Assembly (NCBI GenBank): GCA_011037195.1
Contig: JAAEAF010014367.1
Location: 248,001-312,000, forward strand
Length of the DNA: 64,000 nt
Direction of reading: 5' to 3'
Origin: Triatoma infestans
Taxonomy: Eukaryota; Arthropoda; Insecta; Hemiptera; Reduviidae
Below the pieces are notes generated by a model. The model was not told the DNA's origin. It did no database searches and saw only the letters and a list, made by a program, of their open reading frames with translations. Shown here in pieces: positions 10,740-21,829 of the stretch. The stretch's first letter is position 1. Every line of letters begins with the position of its first letter. Position numbers and translations under genes: made by a program.

Positions 10740-11135
10740 AGGTTTAAGTATAATGGGGTGTGAGGAATATCGAGTACTCCACCCTACCCCTTAGTTTATG
10801 GAATTAATTTGAATGATTTGTTAGTTTGCCTGTATTTATTAGAATGAATGTATTTATTGGCGAGGATGTGTTGAATGGGTAAATTAGTTTGTTTTTAAAA
10901 TATAATGTGAATGATTGTCTTAGTGTGCATGTATTTATTAGCGTGATTGTCTTGAATGAATATAGTTTTAGGGATCTATAGTAATTATAAATTTGCCAAA
11001 TATTATAAGAATTTCGCTTATTATTAATTAAGATTGTGGATAATCAATACTAGCTGTAGGTGTGATAGACTGTTAGATCAGTAAACTGAAAGGTTGTATA
11101 TGGCTATGGCCGAGAGAGCTAATGCCAATAATTAA
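10740..11135 (+). repeat. LINE 3'-UTR-like repeat with poly-A
   Basis: Plus-strand counterpart of the 6000-6440 tail: GAGGAATATCGAGTACTCC, repeated TGTATTTATTAG(A/C)(A/G)TGA blocks, then TGGCTATGGCCGAGAGAGCT, AATGCC and an A run near 11132-11141. Its end matches the 3' terminus of the minus LINE at 5985-6060. Confidence 0.65.
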
Positions 11136-11184
11136 AAAAAAAAATCAATTATTTTGAAAAAAAATGTTTCTAATAAAGTTCTAG

Positions 11185-11440
11185 AGTCCTGTGGGTCTAG
11201 TAGCTAGCGCATTCGCCTTTCATGCGAGAATTCAGGGTTCGATTCCCATGAGGACAAAGTCAGTGTTGACCCAACATCGTGATAAAAAGTGGGAAGCTAC
11301 AGTTAGTAGCGCGCTAGGTAGCGAAGGCCGTAACTAAACGGCGTGGGAACTGCGGCGTGCTTACCTTACGCCTTCCCCTATTCAAATCGCCGCCTGGCAA
11401 GCCTTAGCCGTTCATTAGCTGTTGCGCCATAGGGTTTTTT
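11185..11440 (+). mobile_element. SINE-D (tRNA-derived)
   Basis: The head has tRNA-like promoter boxes: GTCTAGTAGCTAGCGCAT and the B box GGGTTCGATTCCC near 11234. The body carries GTTGACCCAACATCGTGAT, AAAGTGGGAAGCTACAG and GGCGTGGGAACTGCGGCGTG, ending at GCTGTTGCGCCATAGGG and a T run. A second, head-truncated copy is at 44625-44850 with nearly the same body. Confidence 0.75.
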
Positions 11441-11629
11441 TTTCAAATAAAAGTGTTTACGTTTCATATCTGTGCCAATAGCGTTTCCAAGTTTAAACGA
11501 AAATCGTTGTAGACGTTTTAGAGAAAATACTATTAATAAGTAATATCGTAGTTCTGGTTGCCAACTTTTCTTCAAGTTCGGGAATTCTAGCAATAATTTA
11601 AAGTATCTTCTGGTTAGGTAGATGTAGAT

Positions 11630-11865
11630 TGTTATAGGGGATTATCGCACTGTGACCTGAAAGATCTATTGTGCCCCCACCGCCCCGGAGTCTTCTCTTA
11701 TGCACAGCCTGCCTCCAAGCAGTGTTCTCTAGCTACAAACAGCACTGCTCATCACCGTAAAGTGAGTTGTAGAGGCTCCTAGGAAGAGAAAATCTGGATT
11801 CGAACCCAGGACTTCCGCGTTGCTAGTCCAGCGCGCTTCCACTGATCTAATCCCTTCCTTCTTCC
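11630..11865 (-). mobile_element. SINE-C (tRNA-derived)
   Basis: Minus-strand tRNA-like head (about 11790-11860, including CTGGGTTCGAATCCAG) followed by the conserved body with GAGAACACTGCTTGGAGGCA and AGATCTTTCAGGTCACAGTG, ending at AATCCCCTATAACAATCTAC. Other copies: 4407-4650, 17905-18065, 39735-39952, 42468-42710, and a fragment at 50594-50700. Confidence 0.8.
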
Positions 11866-11914
11866 TTGGCTTACACCAATTAACTAGGGTCGGAAACCCT
11901 AGTTTGTGTACTCT

Positions 11915-12316
11915 TGTGATGGCGTATCACAAGTCAAATTAGTTCCCTGCTGTCCGCAAGGAACGCCAAGGTCGTATAAAAGGAAACGAAGCCAACCAAG
12001 GGTTGGGGGATGAAGTATTGTTCTGCTTCCACTACCACACGAGTCTAAATTGAAGGAAAAAGGGACAGTGGAGGCCCCCATTCTATCACCATCTTCAAGA
12101 GCAAAGACACCTTCCGTGCAATCAGACCAACCACAAAGATCCAGTCTACACATCAGCACTTGCCTATCTCTCAGTCTCTCATTGAGTTTATCTCCCTGTC
12201 TCTTAATCTCATAAGTCAAGTCCTTAGAATCATAAGTGTATATATATACTAATTATAGGTGCAGTAGTAATAGTATTTAGTTATTAATTTTAAACCCCAC
12301 TGAAACTTCCACAACA
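11915..12316 (+). repeat. 5' LTR
   Basis: About 402 bp, TG...CA ends, TATA box near 11975. The segment from CCAGTCTACACATCAGCACT (12141) to the end is repeated in the 3' LTR at 12914-12993 plus 13780-13840. Confidence 0.8.
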
Positions 12317-12614
12317 TTCTGGTGGCAGCGTTATTCGAATCCAAATTAAACCATTATAAATAATATTTTCAATTCAGCATTTTTATTAAAATTTTACAAA
12401 TTAATTTTCAAAATAATCCATTTTAATAGTTGTATTGCATGATTATTAATTTTTAATACATTTTTATTGTGTACTTTCTAATATTTTGCATTCTTAAACG
12501 ATATATGAACAGAGTAGAAATAATTAAATTATTGAAATAACATAAATTGTCTACAAGTGGTAATCTCATTATCTTAAAAGAACGGTAAACAAAAAAAATA
12601 ATTTAAACGTAAAA

Positions 12615-12911
12615 ATGACAACGTACACAATTGATGGTGTAGAACAATCGGCTGAACAAGCCATTGCTTATCAATTAAACAAATTAAATCAAGGTAACCA
12701 ACAAACCCACAGTCATTAAACATTCACAATCTGCAATTAATAAACAGTTTACCAATTTTTGACGGTTCGCATAATTGCGATATTAATAATTTCATTGATC
12801 AAATAAATAATTGCAGTATTGATAATAATTGACAATAATTATTGCATTTCATTGATCAAATAATCTGGTTGGTCGGAAACGGATAAACTCGAGATTCTTA
12901 TTTTGAAAATT
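12615..12911 (+). pseudogene. Degenerate gag-like fragment of LTR retrotransposon
   Basis: An ATG at 12615 opens MTTYTIDGVEQSAEQAIAY and continues about 35 codons to a stop. Further on, disrupted frames show LPIFDGSHNCDINNFIDQIN and traces of ILILKIN, the wording often seen near the start of Gypsy/retroviral-like gag in insects. Stops and small deletions interrupt it; a large deletion then joins gag to the middle of the 3' LTR. Confidence 0.5.
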
Positions 12912-12993
12912 AACATCCAGTCTACACATCAGCACTTGCCTATCTCTCAGTCTCTCATTGAGTTTATCTCCCTATCTCTTAATCTCATAAGTC

Positions 12994-13779
12994 TGCATTG
13001 GAATCAGATGTCTTGGTATCGGGTGTTGAAGTGAGGAGTAAGTGTTGTTAGTTAGAGAGTTTTAGAGAGTTGTTATTCGAAATACGTACTACTGATTTAT
13101 AAAAATAAACTATATTTTAACAATTAATTTGAAGTGTTTTGAAATAGAAAAACTAAGATGCACAATTGTAAATGAATATAAGAATTATGAAATGATTAAT
13201 AAATATTAAAGAAGTAGTGTTTAAAACCTTGAATAGGGATGCGCTCGCGATAACTGATGATGACTGATGGATACTGAGATGATAACTCGTGTGTAACTGA
13301 TGGAATACTGATGATTAACTTCTTTCGTACTGGCACTTAACTGATCCCCTCCTCCAGTGGAGCGACGTTTATATTTGCATCACTCACACATTGGCTGATG
13401 TGTAAGTACGTGCCACACTAAGACATCTCTCGTAGTATATTGACCCTAGGGGAGGTCGGTAGTTAACAAAGGCTGTTTTGGCCGGGGTGGCGACGCTTTG
13501 TTAACAGATGGTGGCCAGGTGGCCTCTTGAGTGTACATTGACCTTTGTATGAAGGAAATACAGGCCAGGTGTTGCGGCAGTTTTTTTGACTATATATTGA
13601 CCCCTGTTTGAAAGGGTTTTGCCGGCGGTTCTTTTGACTGTATATCGACCCCTTATTGAAAGGGTTTTGCCGCGGTTCTTGACCTACAGAGAGCGGCTGG
13701 TTGGAACCACTAGTTATAATTTTTAGATTTATTTATTATTTAAAACTTATATCTTCTTTCTTCTTGTCATCACATCACA
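12994..13779 (+). mobile_element. Solo LTR nested in the 3' LTR
   Basis: Begins TGCATTGGAATCAG and ends CACATCACA, flanked by AGTC at 12990-12993 and 13780-13783, a 4-bp target duplication. It interrupts the older LTR between CTCATA and AGTCCTTAG. The left 270 bp has a relative at 5703-5982. Confidence 0.7.
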
Positions 13780-13840
13780 AGTCCTTAGAATCATAAGTGT
13801 ATATGTTGTTAATTTTAAACCACTGAAACTCCCCACTACA

Positions 13841-13990
13841 CTGTGTTTGTCCTTGTCTGTAAAGTGTAAAGTGTATTAGTGTATTGTGTACTGTTCTGAC
13901 GAAGTGCATGGAGTAATGAGCTGTGGTAACCCGTGGGGTCGCTTCTTTTCAAGTAACTGCATGCAACAGATACCCCTTGCGGGCAATGTT
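13841..13990 (-). repeat. Repeat E, right part (split by the LTR element)
   Basis: GTGTATTGTGTACTGTTCTG, GGTAACCCGTGGGGTCGC and AACTGCATGCAACAG match 4735-4850. With 11866-11914 it reconstitutes one copy around the LTR insertion. Confidence 0.7.
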
Positions 13991-14029
13991 ATATAGGTAA
14001 TAAAATCATTCTAACGTCCTGATCCCCTA

Positions 14030-14420
14030 GAAACGCTAAAGAAAATCAATTTTCCTGGAAAATTGCTTCAAATAAAAGTGATAGGCATTTGTATGTAGTT
14101 TACATAATATATAAAGTTTGTAAAATCTGTAAAAAAAAAAAAAAAACATGCTATTCCGGTCGATGGATTTGGACCAAACATTATTGTTACATCCGGTGAT
14201 GGAACATAAACGAAATATCGAGTTCGTGTATTCCTGATTTTTTTTTTGTATTTGAGATATTTTGAGACCATTCATTAAAAAACATTTCTTTTTTTTTTTT
14301 CTTTTTTTAATACTTGGAAACCTCAAAACATGTACGTCCGGTGAAAACTCGAAGTTTCGAAAATTTAACATGATTACAATACTTCCTCTTTCTGGGAGTG
14401 AAAGAAAGTAAAAGCAGTAT
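14030..14420 (-). repeat. Family-A fragment
   Basis: Reverse copy of the palindromic end: TTACAATACTTCCTCTTTC, a GAAAGAAAGTAAA terminus, and the CGGTGAAAACTCGAAGTTTC block. The central modules are missing or degraded. Confidence 0.6.
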
Positions 14421-14439
14421 CATGTGATTTTTCTCTTAT

Positions 14440-15045
14440 GTTGCAATGATAACAGGAGTGATGCAAAAGACAACAGGATTTCTCTTAACCCTAATAAATG
14501 CTGTGTCATGACATATTCCAAAGTAAATCTCCAATTATAGTGGATTACATGATTGGAATTACTGTATTGCAACGACCAGATACTGTAAAAGACTTAGGAA
14601 TTATTATGGATATTATGCATAAATTGGACTTTACAACACATTTAAATCATGCAATTGCCAAAGCTAACAAAACTATGAGATTTTTAAAAAAAAAAATACA
14701 AAATAATTTAATGACATACAATTATTAGAAATATTGTATTCCACAATGGTGCGGCCTATTCTTGATTATTATTCCCAGGTTTGGTCACCAAGACAGGCAT
14801 TTCAAAAAAATAAGACGAAGCCGTCCAGAAAAGATTTTTGCACCTAGTTCATTTCCGACAGACTGGCTGCTATAAAGACACACCCTACATTGAACTGAGA
14901 AAACAACTTGATTTACCACAACACTTGCACAGCGGAGAATCTACACCAATCTACTCATGCTATTCAAGATTATTCATAATTTAATAGACACGCCTGAATT
15001 ATTAGGTAACCTAAAGTTCCATGAGCCTAGCCTTTAATTTGAGAC
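14440..15045 (+). pseudogene. CR1/Rex-like LINE reverse transcriptase relic
   Basis: Conceptual reading across frames gives LNPNKCCVMTYSK near 14490, then VKDLGIIMDIMHKLDFTTHL and IAKANKTMRFLKK (open 14498-14728). After a shift: RPILDYYSQVWSPRQAFQKN, then HLVHFRQTGCYKDTPYIEL-like wording and RRIYTNLLMLFKIIHNLIDT. These are the palm C-terminus and thumb of a non-LTR reverse transcriptase. Several frameshifts and stops make it dead. 40300-40925 is the 3' end of a similar type. Confidence 0.7.
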
Positions 15046-15221
15046 TACAATTAACATTATCTATACAATATTTTAATTTTAAAATACGCGGAGTGTAGTT
15101 TTTTTTCGGTCTTGTAAAGAGATAAACGCTTTTAGTTCAAAATTTGATATTTATAACTGTTCTATACACTACTTGAAGAAAGTTGTGAATAAATTTGATC
15201 GTGAATATTTTTTATGAATTC

Positions 15222-15223
15222 TG

Positions 15224-15304
<81 letters not shown>
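15222..15304 (+). repeat. ATT/TTA trinucleotide microsatellite
   Basis: Long (ATT)n run with a single interruption near 15260. Confidence 0.9.
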
Positions 15305-15449
15305 GCATATATTATATAAAATGGTGTTACTATGTATTATTTAGTTATCTCAAATTGAATCTTTTGAGTGTTATCTTAGTTTATTGACTACTTTATTTTA
15401 TTTCTCGTTGAATTACCAATTTTACTTTTGTTATAGGTATATTATACTT

Positions 15450-16990
15450 TCTATTCTTAAGTGTTATACTATTTTTTACACTACTCCTTACCTCCAAAAG
15501 CGTTCACCCTCTCTGATGTTAAACATATAAAAAACTTACCGTCTAAAAAAATCTCTGGATACGATTTAATAACAACTCAATTCGTCATCTTCCAAAAAAA
15601 AAACCTAGTTTTTCTCACCTACATTTATAATTCTGTTCTCAGAACCACATATTTTCCTCTAATGTGGGAATTCTCTACGATAGAAATGATTCCAAATCCT
15701 AATAAACCTTCTCACTTTCCATCCTAGGCCCTTAAGACTGTTACCTATTTTAAGAAAAATACTAGAGACATTGTTATTGAAACGGATTTACCCCATTCTG
15801 GAAGCTGAATAAATCATTCCGTCACATCAGTTTGGCTTTCGACAACATCACAGCATCATTCATCAGTGCTATAGAGTAGTGGACACCATTGCTTCGACTT
15901 GAGCGGAAACAGTACTGCTGTGCACGCCTTCCTCAACGTGGTTCAAGCCTTTGATCGGGTATGGCATCCAGGATTAGCTGTGAAAGCTGAAGAAATGCCT
16001 ACCATCATTCTATTATTTACTCATCAGGTCTTATCTATCTGACCGCTAATTTTCAGATTAGTTGCGGATCTGCTATCTCTGACTACTCGCTTGCCGGCGC
16101 CGCAGTTCCTCAGGGTAGTATACTTGGTCCGCTTCTATATACTGTATTCACTTCAGATCTACCAACCTATACAAACACCCTTCTTTGCACTTACGCTGAT
16201 GACACCAACATCCTAGCATCCAGCTCTGATCTCATATCTGCCTCCACTCTCTTACAGAATCATTTAAATAAAATAGAATTTTGGGCCAAAAAATGTCGAC
16301 AAATCACCTTTACTCTGCGTCGTGCCACCTATACTTCAGTAACCTCAACTCAATACCATACTCTCCTGCAAACTTAGTTCGCTACCTTGGGATTGTACAT
16401 CGACAAAATACTAACTTGGAATCCACATACGAAACTAAAAAGAGTGGAACTTAACAAACGGAATAAGTTACTACTCAGACTAATGGAAGACGATCGAAAT
16501 ACCTCTCGAACACAACGACTAATACTGTATACTGTATACACAATGAACTGTATACTCAAACCGATGTGGACTTATGGACTTGAACTGTGGGGTTCAACCA
16601 AGCGCTCAAATTCCCAGAAAATTCAGTTCTTTTCAGTCAAAAATACTCCGTCAAATGCTCCATTCTATGTCTCTAACTCTACCCTCCATAACGATCTCAA
16701 AATCGCATATATATCTGAAACTGTCAAAAGTAAATATAAAAAATTCTATGACTCTCTTACTCTCAACTCTAATCCTCTTGTTCAAAATCTCGCCTCCACA
16801 ACTATACCAGATAATCCACCCCGTAGACTGAGCCGCAGTTGGCCCCGTTATCACCTTCAGCAATAGGAAGTAATTCCTGTGAGAGTGTTACCGCTGGGCA
16901 GCTTCTCTCCTCCAACTAATCACGTCATTCATCATCACACATCATCATATTCACTTATTATATTTATTTCTGTAGATTGTGAATTCCAAA
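15450..16990 (+). mobile_element. Jockey-like LINE relic
   Basis: Covers most of a reverse transcriptase and its C-terminal part in several frames. It ends with a short 3' UTR and an AATAAAAAAATTT-like A-rich tail near 16990. No clear target duplication was found. Confidence 0.8.
15461..16866 (+). pseudogene. Jockey-like reverse transcriptase, broken by shifts and stops
   Basis: In order: FTLSDVKHIKNLPSKKISGY (15495-15560), ISTIEMIPNPNKPSH-like finger motif, HQFGFRQHHSIIHQ near 15825, AVPQGSILGPLLYTVFTSDL near 16100, then the catalytic YADDT at about 16194-16208. From 16387 a continuous frame gives YLGLYIDKILTWNPHTKLKR and LKPMWTYGLELWGSTKRSN, ending at 16866. This is the typical Jockey-clade palm, thumb and connector. 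Frameshifts fall between 15727 and 15830 and around 15900-16090. Confidence 0.85.
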
Positions 16991-17004
16991 TAAAAAAATT
17001 TATA

Positions 17005-17895
17005 TTTAATGTGTACCATATTTAATGAAATTCGTCAAAACTGAAAAAACGGTTCAGTAAAAGCCACTACCGGTTAACTAATTTTCTTGAAACTCGGAAT
17101 TTCGGCCATCTCTTTATTTCTAATTAATTTTGTTGGATGATAGAATTGTATAATCAACTATGATAGCACTTTAGAGAAAAACATAACCCCTCCCCCCTCT
17201 AAAGTACCCTTAAATGAATTTTCCTAGAGAAATGTTTTAAATAAAAGTTGTACATCTTTGTATGCGTAATTTATATAAAAGTTTCAAGAAAACCGTCGGA
17301 GACATGTTTGAGAAAATCGCGAAAAAAATCATTTAATAAAGTGGTAAAGTAAACGCACTTCCGGTCATCAGATTTTTTTCAAACTCGGAATTTCCGCAAC
17401 ACATCTAATTCTAATTAACATTATTTAGATCACAGAATTGTCTAATAAACTGAAATAGCACTTTAGAGGAAGCAGTAACCCCACACCTTCCTCAAAACTA
17501 CCCTTAAATGCATTTTTCCGGCGAAATGTTTCAAATAAAAGTTGTAGCTCTTTGTATGTGTAGTTTATGTAGGAAGTTTCAAGAAAATCATTGGAGCCAT
17601 TTTTGAAAAAAGTAAAAAAAACAACTAGTAAAGTGGTACTTGCGATTGAGGAATGTTGACCTATAAAGTACTGCCATGGTGAAACCTAAACGGAATATCA
17701 AGTTTGAATATTCTACGGTTTTTCGTTTTTGAGGTATGCTGTTCACATACATACATACACACAGACCATTTGCTAAAAACCACTTTTTTGTACTCAGAGG
17801 ACCTCAAAACGGATATTTCCGGTGAAAACTCGATATCGAAAATTTGACACGATTACAATACTTCCTCTTACTACGAGTAAGAGAAAGTAAAAAAA
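17005..17895 (-). repeat. Family-A repeat, near full length
   Basis: Reverse-oriented copy with all modules and the palindromic terminus TTCCTCTTACTACGAGTAAG near 17860-17890. The GTGTGAAACACTCAC end is missing or degraded. Confidence 0.8.
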
Positions 17896-17904
17896 TAAGA
17901 AGAT

Positions 17905-18065
17905 GCCTCTACCTCTGGTCATTGGCGCCCGGGGCCTGCTCGTTGTTTTGCGTCAGCTAGGCAGTGTTCAGCATTATAACACTACCCATCAATAATAGAG
18001 GTTCCTAGGAAGAAAAAATCCAGCCACAACATGCCTGGATCCAGTCTCGAACTTCCGCTTACGAG
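17905..18065 (-). repeat. SINE-C fragment
   Basis: Partial match: GAGGTTCCTAGGAAGAAAAA and a CTGGATCCAGTCTCGAACTT segment corresponding to the B-box region, both shared with SINE-C. Truncated before the A box. Confidence 0.5.
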
Positions 18066-18079
18066 CCTACCGTAAAAGT

Positions 18080-18480
18080 TTACAAAACATTAACACTATC
18101 GATGTGAAAGGGTACTTAGTATGCGAAGTTTCAAGAAAATCGTTGGAATTATTTTTGGGAAAATCGCTAATAAAACTAAATAAATAACTTATTCAGCTTA
18201 GAGACATTTTCAACAATTTTTAAGTGTTGTATTTTAATAGAAACCTTAAAGTCGAATCCTCATGGTATGTTCTTAAACAGGAACCTGTGATTTTTGCTTA
18301 TCTCTTTAAGGCATTTGGTCTACACACGTATATATAAACATATATATTCAGAATAATCACCAAAATATTTTTAAGTATCTAAAAACAAATATTTCATTGA
18401 ATAATCTGTTTCGAAAATTTTATACGATCGCCATAATTTTTTACATCATATTGGAGAAAGTTAGAAACATCCTTTTTTTG
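18080..18480 (-). repeat. Diverged family-A fragment
   Basis: AAGTTTCAAGAAAATCGTTGG, ATTTTTGGGAAAATCGC and a degraded microsatellite end ACACACGTATATATAAACA; loosely matching the reverse orientation of the family. Confidence 0.45.
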
Positions 18481-18900
18481 GATGATCCCTGTAGGGCTTG
18501 AAAAACACATTTAAGGTGGCCGGCCATACTTCCCAGCCTCCTGATCAGTAACTTAGACGTAAAGACTGCCAGAAAAATGAGGTATTTATTTATTTATTTT
18601 TTTACAAGTCTCGCAGGAGATGGTAGTCTTTGTAAGTCTTACTGTAAGAAGCGGAAATGACATTGCGAGGGTAGTGTTGGTATGAAGATATTTTGGCTGC
18701 AAGTTCGGTTTGTAAGTAAAAAAAAACCTTATCTGACTGACATAAAGGCCTGGTGAAGGTACCGTAAAAAATAGATGCCACAAGAGACCCATCAGCTGTG
18801 GCCCATAAGCTGACTGATCAAAATCCCGCTTTAATTTTACTAATATTATCTCCTATTACTTTTTTTTTTGCCCATCTCCTACAACCATCTGCCTTGGTAC
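18481..18900. other. No gene or repeat recognised
   Basis: Mixed sequence between a family-A fragment and a LINE tail. Minus-strand frames here lack domains. Confidence 0.4.
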
Positions 18901-18916
18901 CTGACTGAGCACTATT

Positions 18917-19321
18917 TTGAGAGGATATCTATGGGACGAAAGACTGCTTAATGCTTGGGAGAGGAAGATTCTAAGGAAAATCTTTGGCCCAGTGAAAGAA
19001 GGAGAAAGGTACAGGATTAGGAAGAATAGTGATATAAGAGCGCTGTACCATGAGCAAGATTTAGTAGGATGGATTAAGAGGGGAAGATTGAGATGGCTAG
19101 GGCATATAATAAGAACGGAAGATTCCAGATTCCCCAGGAAAATTATGAATGGGTACACAGAGGGTGGGGCGAGAAAAAGAGGAAGACCGAGAATTAGGTG
19201 GCTGGATGATGTAGAGGAGAACATCAGAAGTCTGGGAATAAGGACATGGAGAAGGATTGCTTTGGTGAGAGAGGACTGGGAAGGAATGATAGAGGAGGCC
19301 AAGGTCCTTCGTAGACCGTAG
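18917..19321 (+). pseudogene. C-terminal tail of a non-LTR retrotransposon polymerase
   Basis: One uninterrupted frame with stop at 19319-19321. Wording such as NAWERKILRKIFGPVKEGER, GWIKRGRLRWLGHIIRTED and RGRPRIRWLDDVEENIRSLG is characteristic of the region C-terminal to the reverse transcriptase in a widespread animal non-LTR family (RTE/CR1-like type). The catalytic domain is absent, so this is a truncated copy. The frame has stayed intact, so the insertion may be fairly young. Boundaries and target duplication were not resolved. Confidence 0.75.
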
Positions 19322-19671
19322 TGCCAAAGGAGAGAGATCTATGTAATCCTCCGTATTTGGTATGAGTTTTGAGACTGAAGATCCAAAGTGTACATTATGA
19401 AAAGAATGGGGCCAAGAATTCATCCCTGAAAAACTCCACTCTCAACAGAGTGAACATAAAATTTTTCATACCTAGAATTGTCTATGTTTCTGAAACGATC
19501 GAGATGAGATTTTCAAGCCAATTATCACCCAGATTTGAAGATATATTATTCTCCTTTAATCGTTGATTAGACAATATTATCAATGTAATTTTGCATCTAT
19601 TTTGTAGAGGAGCTTGCATAAATTTGTTATTAAATGGAATTATAGAAAGATTCTTCTCGGCCGTTCTTATA

Positions 19672-19970
19672 TGAAGGAAAAGGATTGTGTGATTCAGTCT
19701 TTTTAAAAAATAAGAAAACTTAAATTCTTGCCAACGTTTCGACAAATATATTGTCTTTTTCAAGGCATAAAAAAAAAACTATTAAATAATCTTCAAAACA
19801 TAACAAATTTATAAAACTTATGTATAAATTTTTAAATTTGTATTTTTTGAAGATTATTTAAGTTTTTTTTATGCCTTGAAAAAAAAAATATATATTTGTC
19901 GAAATGTTGGCAAGAATTTAAGTTTTCTTATTTTTTAAAAAGACTGAATCTCACAATCCTTTTCCTTCAT
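19672..19970. repeat. Foldback (inverted repeat), arms about 130 bp
   Basis: Left arm 19672-19800 and right arm 19842-19970 are reverse complements with few differences. The arms start and end TGAAGGAAAAGGATTGTG / CACAATCCTTTTCCTTCA and include AAATTCTTGCCAACGTTTCG and TTTTTCAAGGCAT. The spacer is about 40 bp of A/T. Each arm contains a CGAAACG-type motif like those in hammerhead-bearing repeats. Confidence 0.8.
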
Positions 19971-20983
19971 TAAATGGCATTTCTAGAAAATGAGAAGCCT
20001 GTTATTCCAAAAAAAAAAAAAAGAAACATAAAAAGGCCATCCTTTGTTATATTTGTAACATTTTACTGAGAAACTTGGATTTTAGTGATATCTGGCGAAG
20101 TTTCGATGTTAAGGTTTCTTGTAAGCTACATTTCAGTAGATTATCGAGTCTCAACATCTGTCTATCTTATTTTACGAGCAATTAAACATTTAGTAAAAGT
20201 ACCAACTTTGAAGATAGCTTGTCAGCTAGAGCTATGAGAATTCTAAAAAAAAATCAACATTATCATGTTATCATTTCTCATCAGATTCCTTATTTATTTC
20301 TGATTAATCTTTTTTTTAAAAAATAAATTATATCTTAATATAAATAATTATTATAATTTTCATAAAAAATTTTTGCATTAAAAAAAAACATTAAATTAAA
20401 TTAATAATAATAAAAAAAATTATACAAACTGAACTATATTATACGTACCTAAGGGATGCTTCGTGTAGTACGTCCTCCATAACGATATGAAGTCAAGTTT
20501 AGGACTGTTACAGTCAGTGGGTTGTGAAGCTAACCATACTTCAAGAGTCTGCCAGTTTGAAAATGGGACTTGCGCTTTACCACCATCTAACTGAACAGTG
20601 TGTAAAACTATCACGTAATAAGTGTAAGTAAGTTGGAGTATGTTCACAGGTAGGTATGTATGTCTTATAGTGAGAATACTACTCACATCCACAAGTGGTT
20701 GTCACTGTAAATTTAACAATCATAATTGAAAAGTTTCTTGAAATAATATATCTTACTCTAATAAAAGATAAAAATTATTTAATATATTTTCTTACAAAAT
20801 AAATAATAGAATTTGAAATAAAAAAGACAAAAATTTTGCTTTTACTTACTGTTTTCAGATTTCCCAACCTTTCAGTTTAAAAAAAAAAAATGTAATGTGA
20901 ATAGTTAACTTATTTCAGTTAACACAATTATGTAATTAACAATTTATTATTTTTATTAAACTTGGATATTTTTTTTTGCTTAG
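19971..20983. other. AT-rich stretch, no gene supported
   Basis: No domain-bearing frame was recognised. The minus frame 20420-20692 has no splice or domain support. Confidence 0.4.
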
Positions 20984-21223
20984 AAACTTTTGACACAATG
21001 TCCCTTGATGAGTCAAAGCTTAGCACCGCCGTTTTAGTTTTCTGGGCCTTCGCTGTTTTATATTATTTAAACCTACTTATAAATACAAAAGTGATGAGGG
21101 TTGAAATGATTATACTGACGTCCAATACTGGAGTTTCAATAATATCGTACATAACGTTTGAAATCTTTAATTTCATTGATTCCACAGAACATGCTAAAGA
21201 ATCAGTTAAATATTTCGTTTATT
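20984..21223 (+). CDS. Candidate exon with one membrane-like segment (weak)
   Basis: A good acceptor (TTTTTTTTGCTTAG, ending 20983) precedes ATG at 20998. The frame gives MSLDESKLSTAVLVFWAFAV and a hydrophobic stretch to residue 27, then runs to a stop at 21223-21225. A donor-like AAA|GTGATG at 21090/21091 would leave phase 0, which formally fits the tetraspanin exon at 44137. But adding it would give that protein a fifth hydrophobic segment, and the intron would be 23 kb. It may belong to another gene or be chance. Confidence 0.25.
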
Positions 21224-21439
21224 AACAGTTGAATATAATACGTTTATATTTGTGCAAGTGGGGGGAGGGGGTGAAATTGTTCACGTCCGAAATTGTTCTC
21301 ACGTGCCCCTTGAATATCCAACTGAACGAACAACATCGGTTAGCCAGCGCAGCCTACAATTTTATGACGTAGAATGGCTGAAATCATTTTATGACAGAAT
21401 GACGTAGGAAAAAAAAAAATCTGTACAAGATATCTAAAA

Positions 21440-21560
21440 AAATTAAAAAACTTATTCACTAAAGTCACACTTCCGGAATCAATAATTTATATAATACCTT
21501 TTACATGTATTTCCGGTTGAGAAACTGAATTTTTCTAAAATTTTATAAATTTGATACGTA
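21440..21560. repeat. Family-A remnant
   Basis: Short match to GGTTGAGAAACTGAATTTTT and to the CACTTCCGGAATCA type blocks. Low identity. Confidence 0.35.
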
Positions 21561-21596
21561 CGCAATATTTCGTGTTGCCAGGAATAAGTAAAAAAT

Positions 21597-21720
21597 TCTT
21601 GTGGTTGGTTCCGCAGTGCTGGAAAGCATCAGAGATGATTTCCGTAATAGTCTGCTTCCTTTTGTGGTCATCGACCGATTTCGGTCCAAATCATCAGGAT
21701 GTTTATGTTTAAAAAGAAAA
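21597..21720. repeat. Repeat G fragment with hammerhead-like motif
   Basis: GTGGTTGGTTCCGCAG, GCTGGAAAGCATCAGAGA and GTCATCGACCGATTTCGG also occur at 47868-47970, and inverted at 48420-48495. The minus strand of 21673-21697 has CTGATGA, a degraded hairpin and GAAAT CGGTC. Confidence 0.6.
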
Positions 21721-21829
21721 ATTTGGATGAAAATTTCTTTTATTGTAATTTTTCTGATTGGTAAACTTTGTTAAAATCGTAATTTTTACTAAATAAGATG
21801 TTTGTACGGCAATAGCCAGAGAAGTTTTT

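Larger units (their letters stand above)
11915..13840 (+). mobile_element. Decayed LTR retrotransposon, internally deleted
   Basis: The 5' LTR runs 11915-12316 (TGTGATGG ... CCACAACA) with a TATA box TATAAAAG at 11975. A primer-site-like TGGTGGCAGCG follows at 12320, then a short broken gag-like frame. The 3' LTR survives from 12912 in two pieces, 12912-12993 and 13780-13840, split by a nested solo LTR. The flanks are CTCT at 11911-11914 and CTGT at 13841-13844; repeat E at 4690 reads GTGTACTGTGTTTG uninterrupted, so CTGT is the likely 4-bp target duplication with one base mutated. A 4-bp duplication and this primer site suggest a Gypsy-like element; pol is missing. Confidence 0.8.

Noticed and set aside
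12139..12219. Coding region on the minus strand (11899-12219)
   Set aside because: It overlaps the 5' LTR, which has TG..CA ends, a TATA box and a second copy.
20984..21225. First coding exon of the tetraspanin gene
   Set aside because: Phase fits, but the exon encodes a full hydrophobic segment and TM1 is already complete from 44137 and 46828. It would give five membrane segments. Kept only as a weak separate candidate.
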